From Rotaria sp. Silwood1 (Eukaryota; Rotifera; Eurotatoria; Philodinida; Philodinidae), in contig CAJNOP010000058.1 of NCBI GenBank assembly GCA_905250075.1, positions 837,257 through 901,256 of the forward strand: a stretch of 64,000 bases of DNA, written 5' to 3'. How positions within the stretch are numbered: position 1 is the stretch's first letter; each line of letters begins with the position of its first letter. Of the stretch, positions 25,901 through 36,351 are shown piece by piece. The notes under the pieces are model-generated. The model was not told the origin of the DNA and searched no databases. It saw only the letters and a list, made by a program, of their open reading frames with translations. The position numbers and the translations under genes were made by a program.

Positions 25901-28900
25901 TTCGGAATGTAACTCTAAGGGTATTTTTCATTGAAAAAGGCGAGAAGATCGTAATGAAACTGATCGGGAGTTCATAACCCAATTTACCAGGAGATCGTAA
26001 CAGATTTATTCTGATGTTCATAACGATTATAAAGACTTTTCTTTTTTTTTATAATCAAGAATAAATGAAAAACTAGTAAGTCACTTAACATTTCTCAAAG
26101 AAAAGCAAATATGAACGTACAGTTTCGAACACCCTGTCCTTTTCATTACGATCTCCAGACATTCGCTCCACTTATTTGCCTTAAGTTTCACTACGATCTC
26201 CCGGTAATTTTCATTCCGAACTCCAGTCAAACTTCATGATTTTATCTCCAAAAAGACAACTGTCGATGTTCGTTACGATCTTCTGGATAACTTTCATTAC
26301 GAACATCCTGATTTTTCAATTTTTTATTGATTTTTGTCATTCCGAACTCCCGTGCACTTAATTTCGAACACCCTATCTTTTTTTCTTATGTCTGGAAATC
26401 GTAACGAATATCTGCTACAGGAGATCGTAATGAAAATAGGGTGTGAAATGTCCCTCTCCCGAAATAAATTATCCAAGAACAACTTAGAAACAACAACAAT
26501 TAAATAAATTATACAACAAAGTCCAGCTTTCTAGAGAGACAATGAACTCAAATGAGCTAAAGACATAACCGTCGATTATCATTGTTATTCCACAAATGCT
26601 TATCATCTGTATGACATGAATAGACGTCTCATTATAAAAGAAAACAATTTTTGATAAGAGAAATAAACGTATCAACAGCATGTATATCTAAGTTATTCTA
26701 TTTCTCTCGAATCTAATTTCAGAATACAAGCACTGTAAACTCAAAAATACTGTGAAATGCACTCTTGTCTCTGTAACTCGCATAAAAAATAAAAAATAAT
26801 TAGGACATAACCTAAATTTCCAAGGAGGGGGCGGGCGTCCCGACCGCCCTGCTGTAGATCCGCCCCTGCCTATGGGGCGAAATCAAGAGCACAGTTAATA
26901 CATATATTAGATACCTTGACTCATGAGAAGTCGAAACTCTATTTATGATGAATTCAATTTGATGAGAGGTTATTAAATGGCCAAGAATAAAATTGGCTTT
27001 AATTTGAAAAAACATCTAAAAAACGCATGTATTCTTTGGTGTCCATTTTTATAGGTTTATTTCTCGTCTTTTTTCCATTATTCTAATAGCGCGAGATAGA
27101 TGTTCCTTCTGTCCACTCAATATTGTGGTCAAAGAATAAAAATCAACTCTTACAGTGTAGTTCAATTTTCTTTCCCTACCCCATGATTTCTGGATAAATC
27201 AAATCGTCCTACTCTTGGAGCAGAACACTCGATGGATCAGATTATGCCATTTGCATACTAGTGAGGGTAGTACTGTATTAATAAAGTTATTTTATCAGTG
27301 GGTCTTCTGGAACCTCCATGGGGGGTAAAGGGTTAATAAAATTTAATTATGTGTTTATTTTATTCTATTTACCTAAAATTATAACATTAACTTGACCAAC
27401 AAATGCACATAAAATTGATAATTTTCTTTGCATACCACCTGATAATGTATGACATAATTGTTGATTATATTGATTCATATTCATCATAGTAAGTAATTCT
27501 TCTATTTGTTTATAATTTATATTATTACTATTTGATCGTATATAAGCATAAAATTCTAATTGTTCTTGAACAGTTAAATATGAAAAAAGCATATCTTGTT
27601 GTGGACAATAACCAATACATGATTGAAGTTCAGATAAATTTTCAAATAAATTTTTATCATGTATTTCAATTGTACCACAATCACATGATAATAAGCCACA
27701 TAACATTTCCATAGTTGTCGTTTTTCCAGCACCATTATGACCAATAAGACCATAGATTGTAGAATTTTCAAGTTTAAATGATATATGATCAACAGCTATT
27801 TGTCTTTCAGCATTATATTGACCATAAGATTTTGTTAAATTATTTATTTGAACAGTTATTTGATTATTTGATGATGATGATGATGTTATTGTATCAATCA
27901 TATTTGTATTTATACTATTACGTCTTGTTTGTTTTTTTATTTTTCTATTACGAATATAATCTAATGGCCATAACCATGAACGTGGTATTCCATATTTTCC
28001 TGGACGAATTTGTTCGAGATAAAATGCTAAAAACCATATAATAATTATACCTATTATCATACTTAACCAAATATAAATTATATGATTAATTAAATAGGTA
28101 TGACGACCTAAATCAGTATTTAATTGTATAAAATAAATAAAAATTCGTTTTATTGAATAGAATGGTAACCAAGCTGAAGCAATAAGATGTAAAACCATTG
28201 GTAATTGTACAGAAGATGATATTGCAAGCCAAAATGAAACACAATAAATAAACCATGACCAAAGTGATGCTTTAAGTATACTATTAAAAAAATGAGCAAC
28301 TAGTATAGATCGTGAAAGTACTTGAATAGTCCATAGAAGTATTGTTGGTATAATAAACCAAATTGATACATATGGTAAATAAATTCCTCCATCAAAAGAT
28401 ATTTTTAATATTAATATTAATAATAAACTTATAATTAATTGTATTAGAAAAACACGTAAAAACCAAGCTAAACTATTGAGTAAAGGACGAATTGAAAGTA
28501 AACGTAAATGTTCAGTTATACCTTGATGTTTTTCATCAATTAATTCATGAAAAAGATAATTAAAACTAAATAAAATACATCCATCAATAAATATAAGAAT
28601 AATAATAAGTATAAAATTTGGAGCAAAAGCAAATAAAGGATCAAATGCATATGATGAACATGGCCATGTAAAAATATTTAATTGATATTTTTTTATTGGA
28701 CGATTTATAAGAGATTCAATTGTAAGATAAATTTTTAATAATTGATTTGATTCTTGAATATTTATATGTGAACATAAATATGATGATGGATGTTTTATTT
28801 GTAATGAATTTTGATTATTATTTATTAAATTTAAATTTCGACACCAATATTGATTATAATTTTGACAACGATAACTTATGCTATGTATTTTTAAAGAATC

Positions 28901-29323
28901 ATTAAGTAAAATATATTCATTAGATTGTTGAGATGATGATGATGATGATAAAATAAAATTACTTCGTGGACATAAACGTTTAAAATGATTAAATGATTTA
29001 TTAGAAGTTATTTCAATTGGAATATTTGATCGTGGACATCGATAAACTGATGTATAATTAAAAATTTTCATAGATTTTTGTTGTGAAATAATAGACGCTG
29101 ATGGCATTACAATACGAGTTGGTTTAATATCATTAGATATTGATTCTTGATTATCAGTTGTTGATGAAGCTGTATGTATCCAACGAATAAGACATAAAAG
29201 AAGAATAAATATAATAGGAATAAATAGTTCGAATATGATTTTAGGACAACATCGACATATTCGACGACGCCAAGCATAACGAGCTGATTTTTTAATTAAT
29301 AATTGAAGATGGTAAAGAAACAT
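19941..29323 (-). CDS. ABCA-subfamily full ABC transporter
   Basis: Five exons, all joined in phase 1: 29323-27373, 25063-24644, 24574-24239, 23652-22492 and 20689-19941. They encode 1538 residues. The layout is TMD1-NBD1-TMD2-NBD2. Exon 1 has an N-terminal helix, a small extracellular domain, a cluster of helices (about residues 235-430) and most of NBD1. NBD1 has Walker A GHNGAGKTT at 528-536, LSGGMQRKLS at 627 and DEPSSSLDP from 651. NBD2 has Walker A GFNGSGKTT from 1285, LSGGTRRRLH from 1371, LLLLDEPTAKIDP and an ASHSM H-loop. Both sites look ATP-competent. ABCA proteins move or flip lipids. At 1538 residues this is short for the subfamily, mainly through small ectodomains. Introns 1, 3 and 4 are enlarged (about 2309, 583 and 1802 bases) and carry transposons or repeats; intron 1 splits Walker B of NBD1 and intron 4 splits Walker A of NBD2. 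Which ABCA member it is cannot be said. Confidence 0.88.
21024..21310. repeat. Inverted repeat in ABCA intron 4
   Basis: 21024-21066 (containing TTTGTCCGATCGAGCTGAAA) and 21268-21310 (containing TTTCAGCCCAATCGGACAAA) are inverted copies separated by about 200 bases. They lie inside an 1802-base intron and probably belong to a decayed fold-back element whose ends I could not define. Confidence 0.5.
23747..24122. mobile_element. hAT-type MITE in ABCA intron 3
   Basis: A 376-base GC-rich island in AT-rich intron sequence. Perfect 8-base target duplications ATTCTAAT flank it (23739-23746 and 24123-24130). Terminal inverted repeats are CAGAGATGTCCATCGCGG on the left and, reverse-complemented, TAGAGATGTCCATGGCGG on the right. 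Inside, a unit containing CTGCCGCTGCCGCGATGAG and a short T/A-rich part is repeated three times near the right end, with GCCGCTGCCGCGCC at the left. TAGAG-type termini and an 8-base TSD indicate hAT. No coding capacity. Confidence 0.85.
25492..26868. mobile_element. hAT-type element nested in the piggyBac-like element
   Basis: Termini CAGTGGCGGATCC on the left and CAGGGGCGGATCT on the right (reverse-complemented). Both are followed inward by GGAGGGGGCGG-like sequence. A perfect 8-base duplication CCTATGGG flanks it (25484-25491 and 26869-26876). This is a typical hAT signature. It contains a third element at 25669-26460. No transposase frame is visible. Confidence 0.85.
25669..26460. mobile_element. 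Third-level nested element with alternating palindromic repeats
   Basis: Flanked by perfect 8-base duplications GAAATAAA (25661-25668 and 26461-26468). Termini are GGGTGACGGACATTTCGCAC on the left and, reverse-complemented, GGGAGAGGGACATTTCACAC on the right. The left half carries degenerate units alternating GGAGATCGTAATGAAA and GGAGTTCGTAAT. The right half carries the same units inverted (CATTACGATCTCC, CATTCCGAACTCC), so the whole element can fold back on itself. No coding capacity. An 8-base TSD is compatible with hAT, but the termini differ from its neighbours and the superfamily is unsure. Confidence 0.78.
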
Positions 29324-31126
29324 TTAGATGAAATTTTCAAATTTTGACATGAATCATAACAATTATCCTTCAGCTCTATCTGTTTTTTTTGAAGGATTGA
29401 TGTTGCCATAAAAAAAAAAAGATAGTGGACGAATGAAAAGAAAGATAATAATGATGGCAGCACACATCGACATACTTTTAATAGCTAACGTTTACTATGT
29501 ATATGTCCATTACATTTGAGAAAAAAAACTCATAGGTTTATTTGAATATCGTACTAAATTAGGATTCGAAGAATTCAATCTTGTTTCATATAATCGTTTG
29601 AGAACTAAGTCTCTAAAGATAAACATACTAACTGAATACTAAGCAGAATGCACTGTCAACATAACGTACGATAAAAATTTTTATAATTCAATGTGTCTAC
29701 TGAATGAATTTGAATAAATCTTTTCTTACATGTCATTGTTGCAAAGTTTTGAAATGAGAAAGCTCAAAATCAGAGTATTTTTGGCTTTTAAGTAAGTATC
29801 ATTCAGAAGGAAATAGTATTTTTACTCAAAAAATGTCACGACAAATTAAAATCATAAGGTTTTGTGAAGAAAAATAATTTATTGGATGGTACAATGTACC
29901 ACGGATTTGAGAATTTCATCATCACTCTCATTTTCTTAAGATATACATGTATACGTGCGAACCAACTTCTGCACAGGTTCATTATAGATTTTCTTTTTGA
30001 AAATTTCTTCTATTGATGTATGATAATAATGTATTAAAACTTAATTACTGTCCATTTCAAAATATTATGTATTGCATTATTTGTTGAATACCTTTAAATT
30101 GGAACATCACATAGACTTGCGGTTTTCACCATTCAAGAAAAAAGCCTCGTGGCCATATGGATTTATATCGAAATTTGATTGGTCAGCAATCGATCAATCA
30201 GATGAGTTTTTAGTGAAGAGAGTTTTGTAAATGATACTTTGAAGTCATTTGCTTTTCGATTGAGACTTTGAGTAGCAGCAAATGACAGCAAAAAACTTTT
30301 TCTTTTTTGATCTTCGCAAGGTCAACATACCTAACTTGCTGCATTCCAGAGTGATAAAACCTTTTCCTGAAACCTTCAATTAAACCTAGCTGGCCTATGA
30401 TCATCCGGAAAAGTAGATAGACACGAGTAGGTAATCATGATGACCCGAAAGATGATATTTGGCTTTAAGTTCGAATGTATCTAACACTTATCTGCATGTT
30501 TCTGTAATTCTAAAATCAACCTCTATGTAACCAACGATTTAATATTTCGGAAATACGAAGGTTATAGTATCCGATCAGTTCGAATTTCAAAATAAATATC
30601 ATCATTCGACTCAACATAGTGAATTAATTCGCTTTTCCGGATTATCACAAATCAATTGACTGAAACCGTAGAGCTCATGAATAACCTTATAACTCTCGAA
30701 TAGAAGAATTTAGGAATATTAGCCTTGTGTACATCAAAAGAGAAGATTTTTTTTTCTATAATTTAATCCTTTTCAAAGTCTAAATCGAAAGAAAAATGAC
30801 TTTAGAATATCGTTTTTGAAGGTCTTCATCACGAACTTATCTGATTGGTCAATTGCTGACTAATCAAATTCTGATATGTTTCGATGGTCTCGAATGTCCT
30901 TTTCTGAATGGTAAAAATCGTGAGCCTTTGTAATATTTCCATCAAGATTTATTCAGCAAATAATGGATATCACACTGTATTTCGAAATGGTTAGTAATTA
31001 GTAGAATCTTAATGAAGCTTTGCAAAAAAAAATCATTATCAATAGATTAAAAATCATACTGGAAATAGATTCATTCAATTTACAGATTCAAAATCAACAG
31101 ATGCTATTTCAAAAAAAAACAGCCAT
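29324..31126. other. Intergenic holding an inverted repeat pair
   Basis: No gene. The notable content is the pair of inverted arms at about 30113-30222 and 30815-30924, described separately. The rest is AT-rich and featureless. Confidence 0.45.
30113..30924. repeat. Fold-back repeat related to the Helitron-like element
   Basis: Two arms of about 110 bases in inverted orientation. The left contains ACTTGCGGTTTTCACCATT and TTTGATTGGTCAGCAATCGA. The right, reverse-complemented, contains CTCACGATTTTTACCATT and TTTGATTAGTCAGCAATTGA. The same wording is in the Helitron-like element at 4645-4735 (ACTTGCGGTTTTTGCCATTC, then CCAATCAGAT). No terminal hairpin or TSD was found. Confidence 0.6.
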
Positions 31127-32509
31127 TTATACAAAAATTCTCCTATGGAAATAACGATGAAGTTCTTTAATTAATGTAGCGGTACAAGGTTCATCAAGCG
31201 GTGTATTAATATACACACTTTCAAACCATTGGGAACCTTGTTCGACTAATTCTTGCCCTTCCTTCATTGTTTTTGTTTGTGTTATAAAACGGCAGAGACA
31301 ATTCATACCATTAACATCAAATTTTTTATAAACTGTTGGTTTATCAACATCAGCTATTGGAATATATGTTAAATTATTTATTGGACATTCACGTGGCATA
31401 TACATAAGTCTACCCGGTTGACGTGGAATAACAAGCTCAGTAATAACTTTTTCATCATTGTCTTCGATTAATATTGGTATTGATAATGAAACACTTGCAC
31501 GAAAATCTAATCGTGCAAATGATTGATTTTTATCATTTTGAAAAGATAACAAATCAATAAGATGTGTTATTGCACCACCAGGTGCACGTGCTGCTATTTC
31601 ACAAAGAACAAAATCATCATCAGGTAAACGATTTTTATCAAGATTTTCATATAATTCTAAATGAAATACTAAACCTTCAGATGGTTTTGGTAAAATATTT
31701 AGAAGACGTTGTGCAGTTTTACGTAAACGTTCATGAAGTGGATCTGATCGAGGAATAGATGAATTTCCACAAGCTTTTCCTTCTTGTGAAAAATCTAAAC
31801 ATGTATGAAGATAAGCAAATGGCCATGCATAAATAATTTCACCATTTTTAGCAATACCATTAACATGAAACATACGTCCATTCATATATCCTTCAACCAT
31901 AAATTCTCCCACTAAATCCATTCTTTGATCAATATCAATAGATGCAAAAAGTTTTGATGAAAGAAATATTTCTAATTCATCTTTATTTCTTATTAAATGA
32001 ATACCAGATGTAGCACAACCCAAAGTTGGTTTAACTACAACTGGATATTCATTTTTTTCAATAAAACCAATCAGATCAGCTGGTGCATATAAACGAGTAA
32101 ATGGTGGTACAGGAAAACCACCTTGAGAAGCAATTTCTTTCATACAAACTTTTTCACGATAAGCAGGTACTAAGTCAGCAGTTAAACCAGTATTTATATT
32201 AAGTAAAGAACGTACATGAGCTGTTCTCATAATTAGATCTTCATTGTTTGTATAGACATGTGTAAATGAATGTTTTTTATGCATTTCAAATGCCCATAAT
32301 TCAAGTGTACCATCTGTTGTTGGATGAGCTATTTCCTTATAGGCTCGAATGCGTGGACAAGATTTATCTTTTTCAGATAATGCACCATTACTAGTAATAA
32401 TATATAATTCTATATCGTCATCATCATCAATAAAATCGGACCATGAATGTGCAGCTATCGCAGATGGAATTTGACAATCATCTAAGATTAAAACACGTTT
32501 TTCAACCAT
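31127..32509 (-). CDS. ATP-grasp ligase-like enzyme
   Basis: An intronless frame of 460 residues. An N-terminal Rossmann-like pre-ATP-grasp part (VLILDDCQIP, then ELYIITSNG) precedes an ATP-grasp core: EYPVVVKPTLGCATSGIHLI with the ATP-binding Lys160, LVGEFMVEGYMNGRMFHVNG (about 199-218), a VFHLELY segment with metal-ligand Glu285, and FVLCEIAARAPGGAI (300-314). This is the layout of the carbamoyl-phosphate-synthase-L-chain/BtrJ/carnosine-synthase type, which join a carboxylate to an amine or amino acid using ATP. Substrates are unknown. No targeting signal is seen, so it is probably cytosolic. The lack of introns beside intron-bearing neighbours, together with bacterial-type wording, suggests bacterial origin, but that is inference. 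Codon use matches the neighbours, so any transfer would be old. Confidence 0.8.
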   Translation of the reverse strand: MVEKRVLILDDCQIPSAIAAHSWSDFIDDDDDIELYIITSNGALSEKDKSCPRIRAYKEIAHPTTDGTLELWAFEMHKKHSFTHVYTNNEDLIMRTAHVRSLLNINTGLTADLVPAYREKVCMKEIASQGGFPVPPFTRLYAPADLIGFIEKNEYPVVVKPTLGCATSGIHLIRNKDELEIFLSSKLFASIDIDQRMDLVGEFMVEGYMNGRMFHVNGIAKNGEIIYAWPFAYLHTCLDFSQEGKACGNSSIPRSDPLHERLRKTAQRLLNILPKPSEGLVFHLELYENLDKNRLPDDDFVLCEIAARAPGGAITHLIDLLSFQNDKNQSFARLDFRASVSLSIPILIEDNDEKVITELVIPRQPGRLMYMPRECPINNLTYIPIADVDKPTVYKKFDVNGMNCLCRFITQTKTMKEGQELVEQGSQWFESVYINTPLDEPCTATLIKELHRYFHRRIFV

Positions 32510-33960
32510 ATATAATGTCTAAAGAACAATCGATGGCGCTTCTGCACTTAACAAATTTTAATGAACAATATGTTTTTGTAGGATGTTCTAGAATGAAAAA
32601 AATATATATATAAATAATACGAGCATGATTTTAATAAATTTATGTAGTTAAAACAAGTCTTTGTGTTGATTGTTAGAAATGTCAAAAAAAAACTTTTTTT
32701 TTTGGATAACCAGAAAAACTGTGGACACCTCTTCTAGGCTGCGCTTTTTGTTTTAAACTGATATATAGCCTTTTTTTGTAGACCCCGGCGTCTATAAGGA
32801 GATATTTCAGTTAAAAACAAAAAGCACAGCGTAGAATGAGTGTCCATATGAGATTCATTTCAAACTCTGTCCTTTTTTTAAATGAAATATTCATTATCTA
32901 TTCAGATAAGATAAAGTTATTTATTCAACGGATTAGAAATTAAGTGTGAAATGTTGCGGGTTGTAATGAATATATTGGATATTGCTATCTAACAATAGAT
33001 CAAACTCAAATTCGTTTGATATTATAAAAAGAAGAATAGATTGTAATGAAAATTAAAGGATATAATTTGTTGTTTTCATCGGATCTTAGAATATCTAAGA
33101 AACTATGATCGATATCTCAAGAAATCGACAGTCTCTAACTTATCAATCATTGTATATCTCTTATTATCAGATAGGACTCTCAGATCTGTCATCATTGTTG
33201 AAATATTAATTGACACTCGTTTAAGCCATCAATCAATGCTTATTTCCTTATCATGACAATTTGATATATATGTTTATTAGTAAGTATAAAGAATAATTCG
33301 ATGATTTAAGACAAATCATATAATTTTTTTCATGTACATCGATTAAAAATAGATGCTCTTGATCATACTAATCAACACTAACTCACTCAAGAGTTGAGCA
33401 AAAATTTAATTTTATAACGATTTCAATAGTAAAAATATGTGCTTTAACTGATTCAGACTGTGGATCCAGTTTTAATAATTGGTTAAATCATACTTTATAA
33501 TTTATTCTAATACTATTGAAAATCGTCTGATAATTTTTCAATGAAAAATCACTATTTAATGTCATTTTGATGAGTGATGTAACCAGGATTTTGCCGATGA
33601 GAAGTTCACTCGGATATGAAGAAATCTGTAGCAGAGCAATTTTGATCGATGTAGAACTTAGTCATCTATTGATTACGTCACTAATCTTGATACAACAAAA
33701 AAATAAAAATAAAAATTCAAATATCAAAAAAAGAAAAACAAGGTTTTTTGAATAGTTAAAATTTCATGGATAAAATCTATGCAACTTCTATAAATATACT
33801 TTGTACCCTGTGTAACAACTATTGAGTCGAGCAACGTGCCTGAGCACAATAAAAATACGACAAAAGAAAAGAAGGAGAATATAATGTGCGTATAGTTCTT
33901 TTTTTTTGTCACGTAGCAAATAAAAGGTCAAATACAACAAGAAACAAAAAAAAAGAAAAG
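32510..33960. other. Intergenic containing one MITE
   Basis: AT-rich spacer between the ATP-grasp start and the K+ channel stop. Apart from the small inverted-repeat element at 32720-32848 nothing is recognised. Small frames around 33567-33912 are not supported. Confidence 0.45.
32720..32848. mobile_element. Small palindromic MITE
   Basis: A 129-base element made almost entirely of two inverted arms of about 46 bases. The left contains TGTGGACAC and GCTGCGCTTTTTGTTTTAAA. The right, reverse-complemented, contains TATGGACAC and GCTGTGCTTTTTGTTTTTAA. The loop has TAGACCCCGGCGTCTA, itself a small palindrome. No clear target duplication is seen. The family is unknown. Confidence 0.65.
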
Positions 33961-35433
33961 TCACGTGCCATTGTCACGTACATGTACTCCATATCGATGA
34001 GTTTTATGAAAATGATGATGATGATAAATATTAAAGCCAAGACGAGCAAAAATTCGTCGTTTTATAGCAAATAAATCATCTTGTACTAATTTAAAACACA
34101 TTGTTGTTAAAACAAGTCCATATAGAAGATAGAGTGCACATAATATTGATTTACCATTTTTATTATCTGTTAATGTTCCTTTACCAGGTACTAAATCACC
34201 AAGACCTATTGTAGTAAATGTAATAAATGAAAAATAAGCAGCATCAATATAAGACCATCCTTCCCAATGAGAAAATAAAACAGCACCAGCTACAATATAT
34301 AATGCAAGTACACTTATTGTAGCTGTAATTGGTACATGATGTTGTATAGTTCTATTTTCTATCTAGAATTTAAAAATATGAATAAAATTTTTAAATTTAC
34401 AAAAAATTTATTATTAACTTCAAAAGATAATTTTATTTCTTGTTGTTGTCGTCGTCGTTTTTGTGGTTTGATTAAACGATGAATCAAATTACTTGTTGTA
34501 GAATAATATTTGATAAAGAAAAAAGCAAGTAAATCACCTGTATTTGTTAAATACATAATCATAATAGGAATTCCAATCACTGCATATAGACATGTGGTTA
34601 ATTTGCCTAATATCGACTTTGGTGTAATATTTCCATATCCAACTGTAGTTATTACTGTTGCTGAGTAAAGCATAGCTGTTGAAAATGTCCATTTTTGATT
34701 ATATGTTGCATCTGTTCTTGTATCATGTTTATCAGATAATTTTTCTTGTTCAGCTTGCATACGTGCAAGTTCATCATTAATTAATCGATCAAATCTTTCA
34801 CTATGAACTTGTATACGCCAACCCGTATCATCATAACCATCAAGACGTGATAACATACCACGCCATAATGCATAATGTAATTCAAATGATGCATTTAACA
34901 TCCAATTAAATTCATCCGTAGCTATACGACGAATATTATGAATACCATGTAAATGTTTTATTTTAATTTGTTCATTTTTACGTGATTCATATTTTGATTC
35001 AATTTCATAAAAAATAAAACCACCAAATACAATATAAAGAAATACTAGAACGAATAAGCCTAATTGTGAACATAAACCTTGCCAAATAAATTGACAAAAT
35101 TTTTTTCGAAATCGTTTCCAAATACATAAATCGCAGCAAATATGAACAATAGAATTTTGTTCTGAAGTATTAATAAGTATTGAAGGAGGTGATTGATTTT
35201 TAATAGGAATTGGAATGTCACCATTTTCATCAAAAGATACTAATGGTGCAAGATTTGATTTGGTTGATAATGATGGTAGATGAGATATTTCACTTGAAAT
35301 AATTTTAAACTAAAAAAATTATAAAAATTCTATATATATATATATAGAATGAAAAGTAAATTGATATTAGTCTTACAGGTACAAATGTTGATGTACTATA
35401 TTTGGGGTAACTACGACGAGCGGCATAATTCAT
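33961..35433 (-). CDS. Two-pore-domain potassium channel (K2P)
   Basis: Three exons: 35433-35377, 35309-34419 and 34362-33961, giving 449 residues. The second donor could instead be the GTAAAT ending exon 2 at 34401, but that intron would be only 38 bases, shorter than any other here; both keep frame. The protein has a long cytosolic N-terminus, helix M1 (LGLFVLVFLYIVFGGFIFYE-like, about 110-135) and an extracellular cap. Pore 1 has filter TVGYG at 241-245, followed by helix M2, a basic cytosolic linker, helix M3 (GAVLFSHWEGWSYIDAAYF) and pore 2 with filter TIGLG at 367-371, then helix M4. The His-rich tail is short (HHHHFH). Two filters per subunit and four helices define K2P leak channels, which set resting potential. 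GLG in the second filter is the usual K2P variant. An alternative first exon may lie at 35653-35576. Confidence 0.9.
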
Positions 35434-35575
35434 TTTCTTTTCTTATCAACAAATGATTTTCTGAATTTTTCTAAGCTGTTTTCAAATGTCTTTCTTTCAT
35501 TTTTCTTTTCTACTTCTTATTCTCTCTGTAGCATTGTTCGATCAATCACTCTAAGCTGTGATTAGTATTCTATAC

Positions 35576-35653
35576 CTGTTCGTCGTCATCATAGTCTTCG
35601 TCGTCATCGATATTAATGACTGGACTATTTTTAGTTGGATCCCACATAATCAT
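35576..35653 (-). CDS. Possible alternative first exon of the K2P channel
   Basis: The minus strand reads ATG followed by 25 further codons (IMWDPTKNSPVINIDDDED, then a D/E-rich run), then a GTATAG donor in phase 0. Exon 2 of the channel (35309) also starts in phase 0, so this exon could splice straight to it in place of exon 1 (35433-35377). That would replace a basic N-terminus with a very acidic one. It cannot be read through into exon 1 because stops intervene. Confidence 0.45.
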
Positions 35654-36351
35654 TTGCACACTAATGGAAGTATAGAACACATTGAAATGATCATCAAACA
35701 AATGTATTGACAAATTCAATTGTCTTTTCTTTTTGTTTTTCTGAATCCTTTCTGATAATGAATGTTTACAAGGGCAAACATTATATTCTCATTTCCGACT
35801 GTATTACTCTATATGATACTTGTATGTTAATCATAGTTTGTGAAACTATTGAGTGGTAATTGTTTGATTGCAATCGTTTATATAGTGCTGAAACATACTG
35901 ACATCAACGTCAGCGTCTTTTTTTCTCTCATGAATAATAGTTCAATGAGATAGTATTTGTTGAAATGAAAAATTCTATATCTCAGAAAGCGAAATTTGAT
36001 TTTTCTGTTATTTTTTTATATGGATTTATTATTTGATTTCACATGGCTTCAATCAATAAAAATAATGATTTAAAGAAAAAACCACCTTCAGTGGCAATGA
36101 TTCATTATTTTCATCACAAACACTCTTCTTTACTGATATGTTCTGCAATTTTCTTTTTTTTTCCTTCATGTCCAATGCTTGTGCAGCAGTATGTTATATC
36201 TACCACAGAATGAGAAAAAGAAAAAATTATTATGCGTCCTTTAACACTACATTTTGTGTGTCTTATCACAAACAAACAAAATACTACTAGTTATCTGAAA
36301 GTATTTTTTTTTTCTAAGAAATTTTAGATTAGTTTTATTGCGATATTCAAT
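35654..36351. other. Divergent intergenic region
   Basis: Lies between the minus-strand K2P channel and the plus-strand MgtE gene, so it probably holds both promoters. No specific motif is recognised. The sequence is AT-rich. Confidence 0.4.

Larger units (their letters stand above)
25099..27332. mobile_element. Non-autonomous piggyBac-like element in ABCA intron 1
   Basis: Flanked on both sides by TTAA (25095-25098 and 27333-27336), with terminal inverted repeats CCCTTTACCCCCC on the left and the reverse complement CCCTTTACCCCCC on the right. TTAA target sites with CCC-starting termini are the hallmark of piggyBac elements. It spans 2234 bases, of which 1377 are a second transposon (25492-26868). 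No transposase frame remains. It lies wholly inside the intron, leaving the splice sites of the host gene intact. Confidence 0.85.

Noticed and set aside
25492..26460. CRISPR-like regular repeats
   Set aside because: The alternating units are degenerate, inverted in the second half and bounded by transposon termini and TSDs; the genome is eukaryotic.
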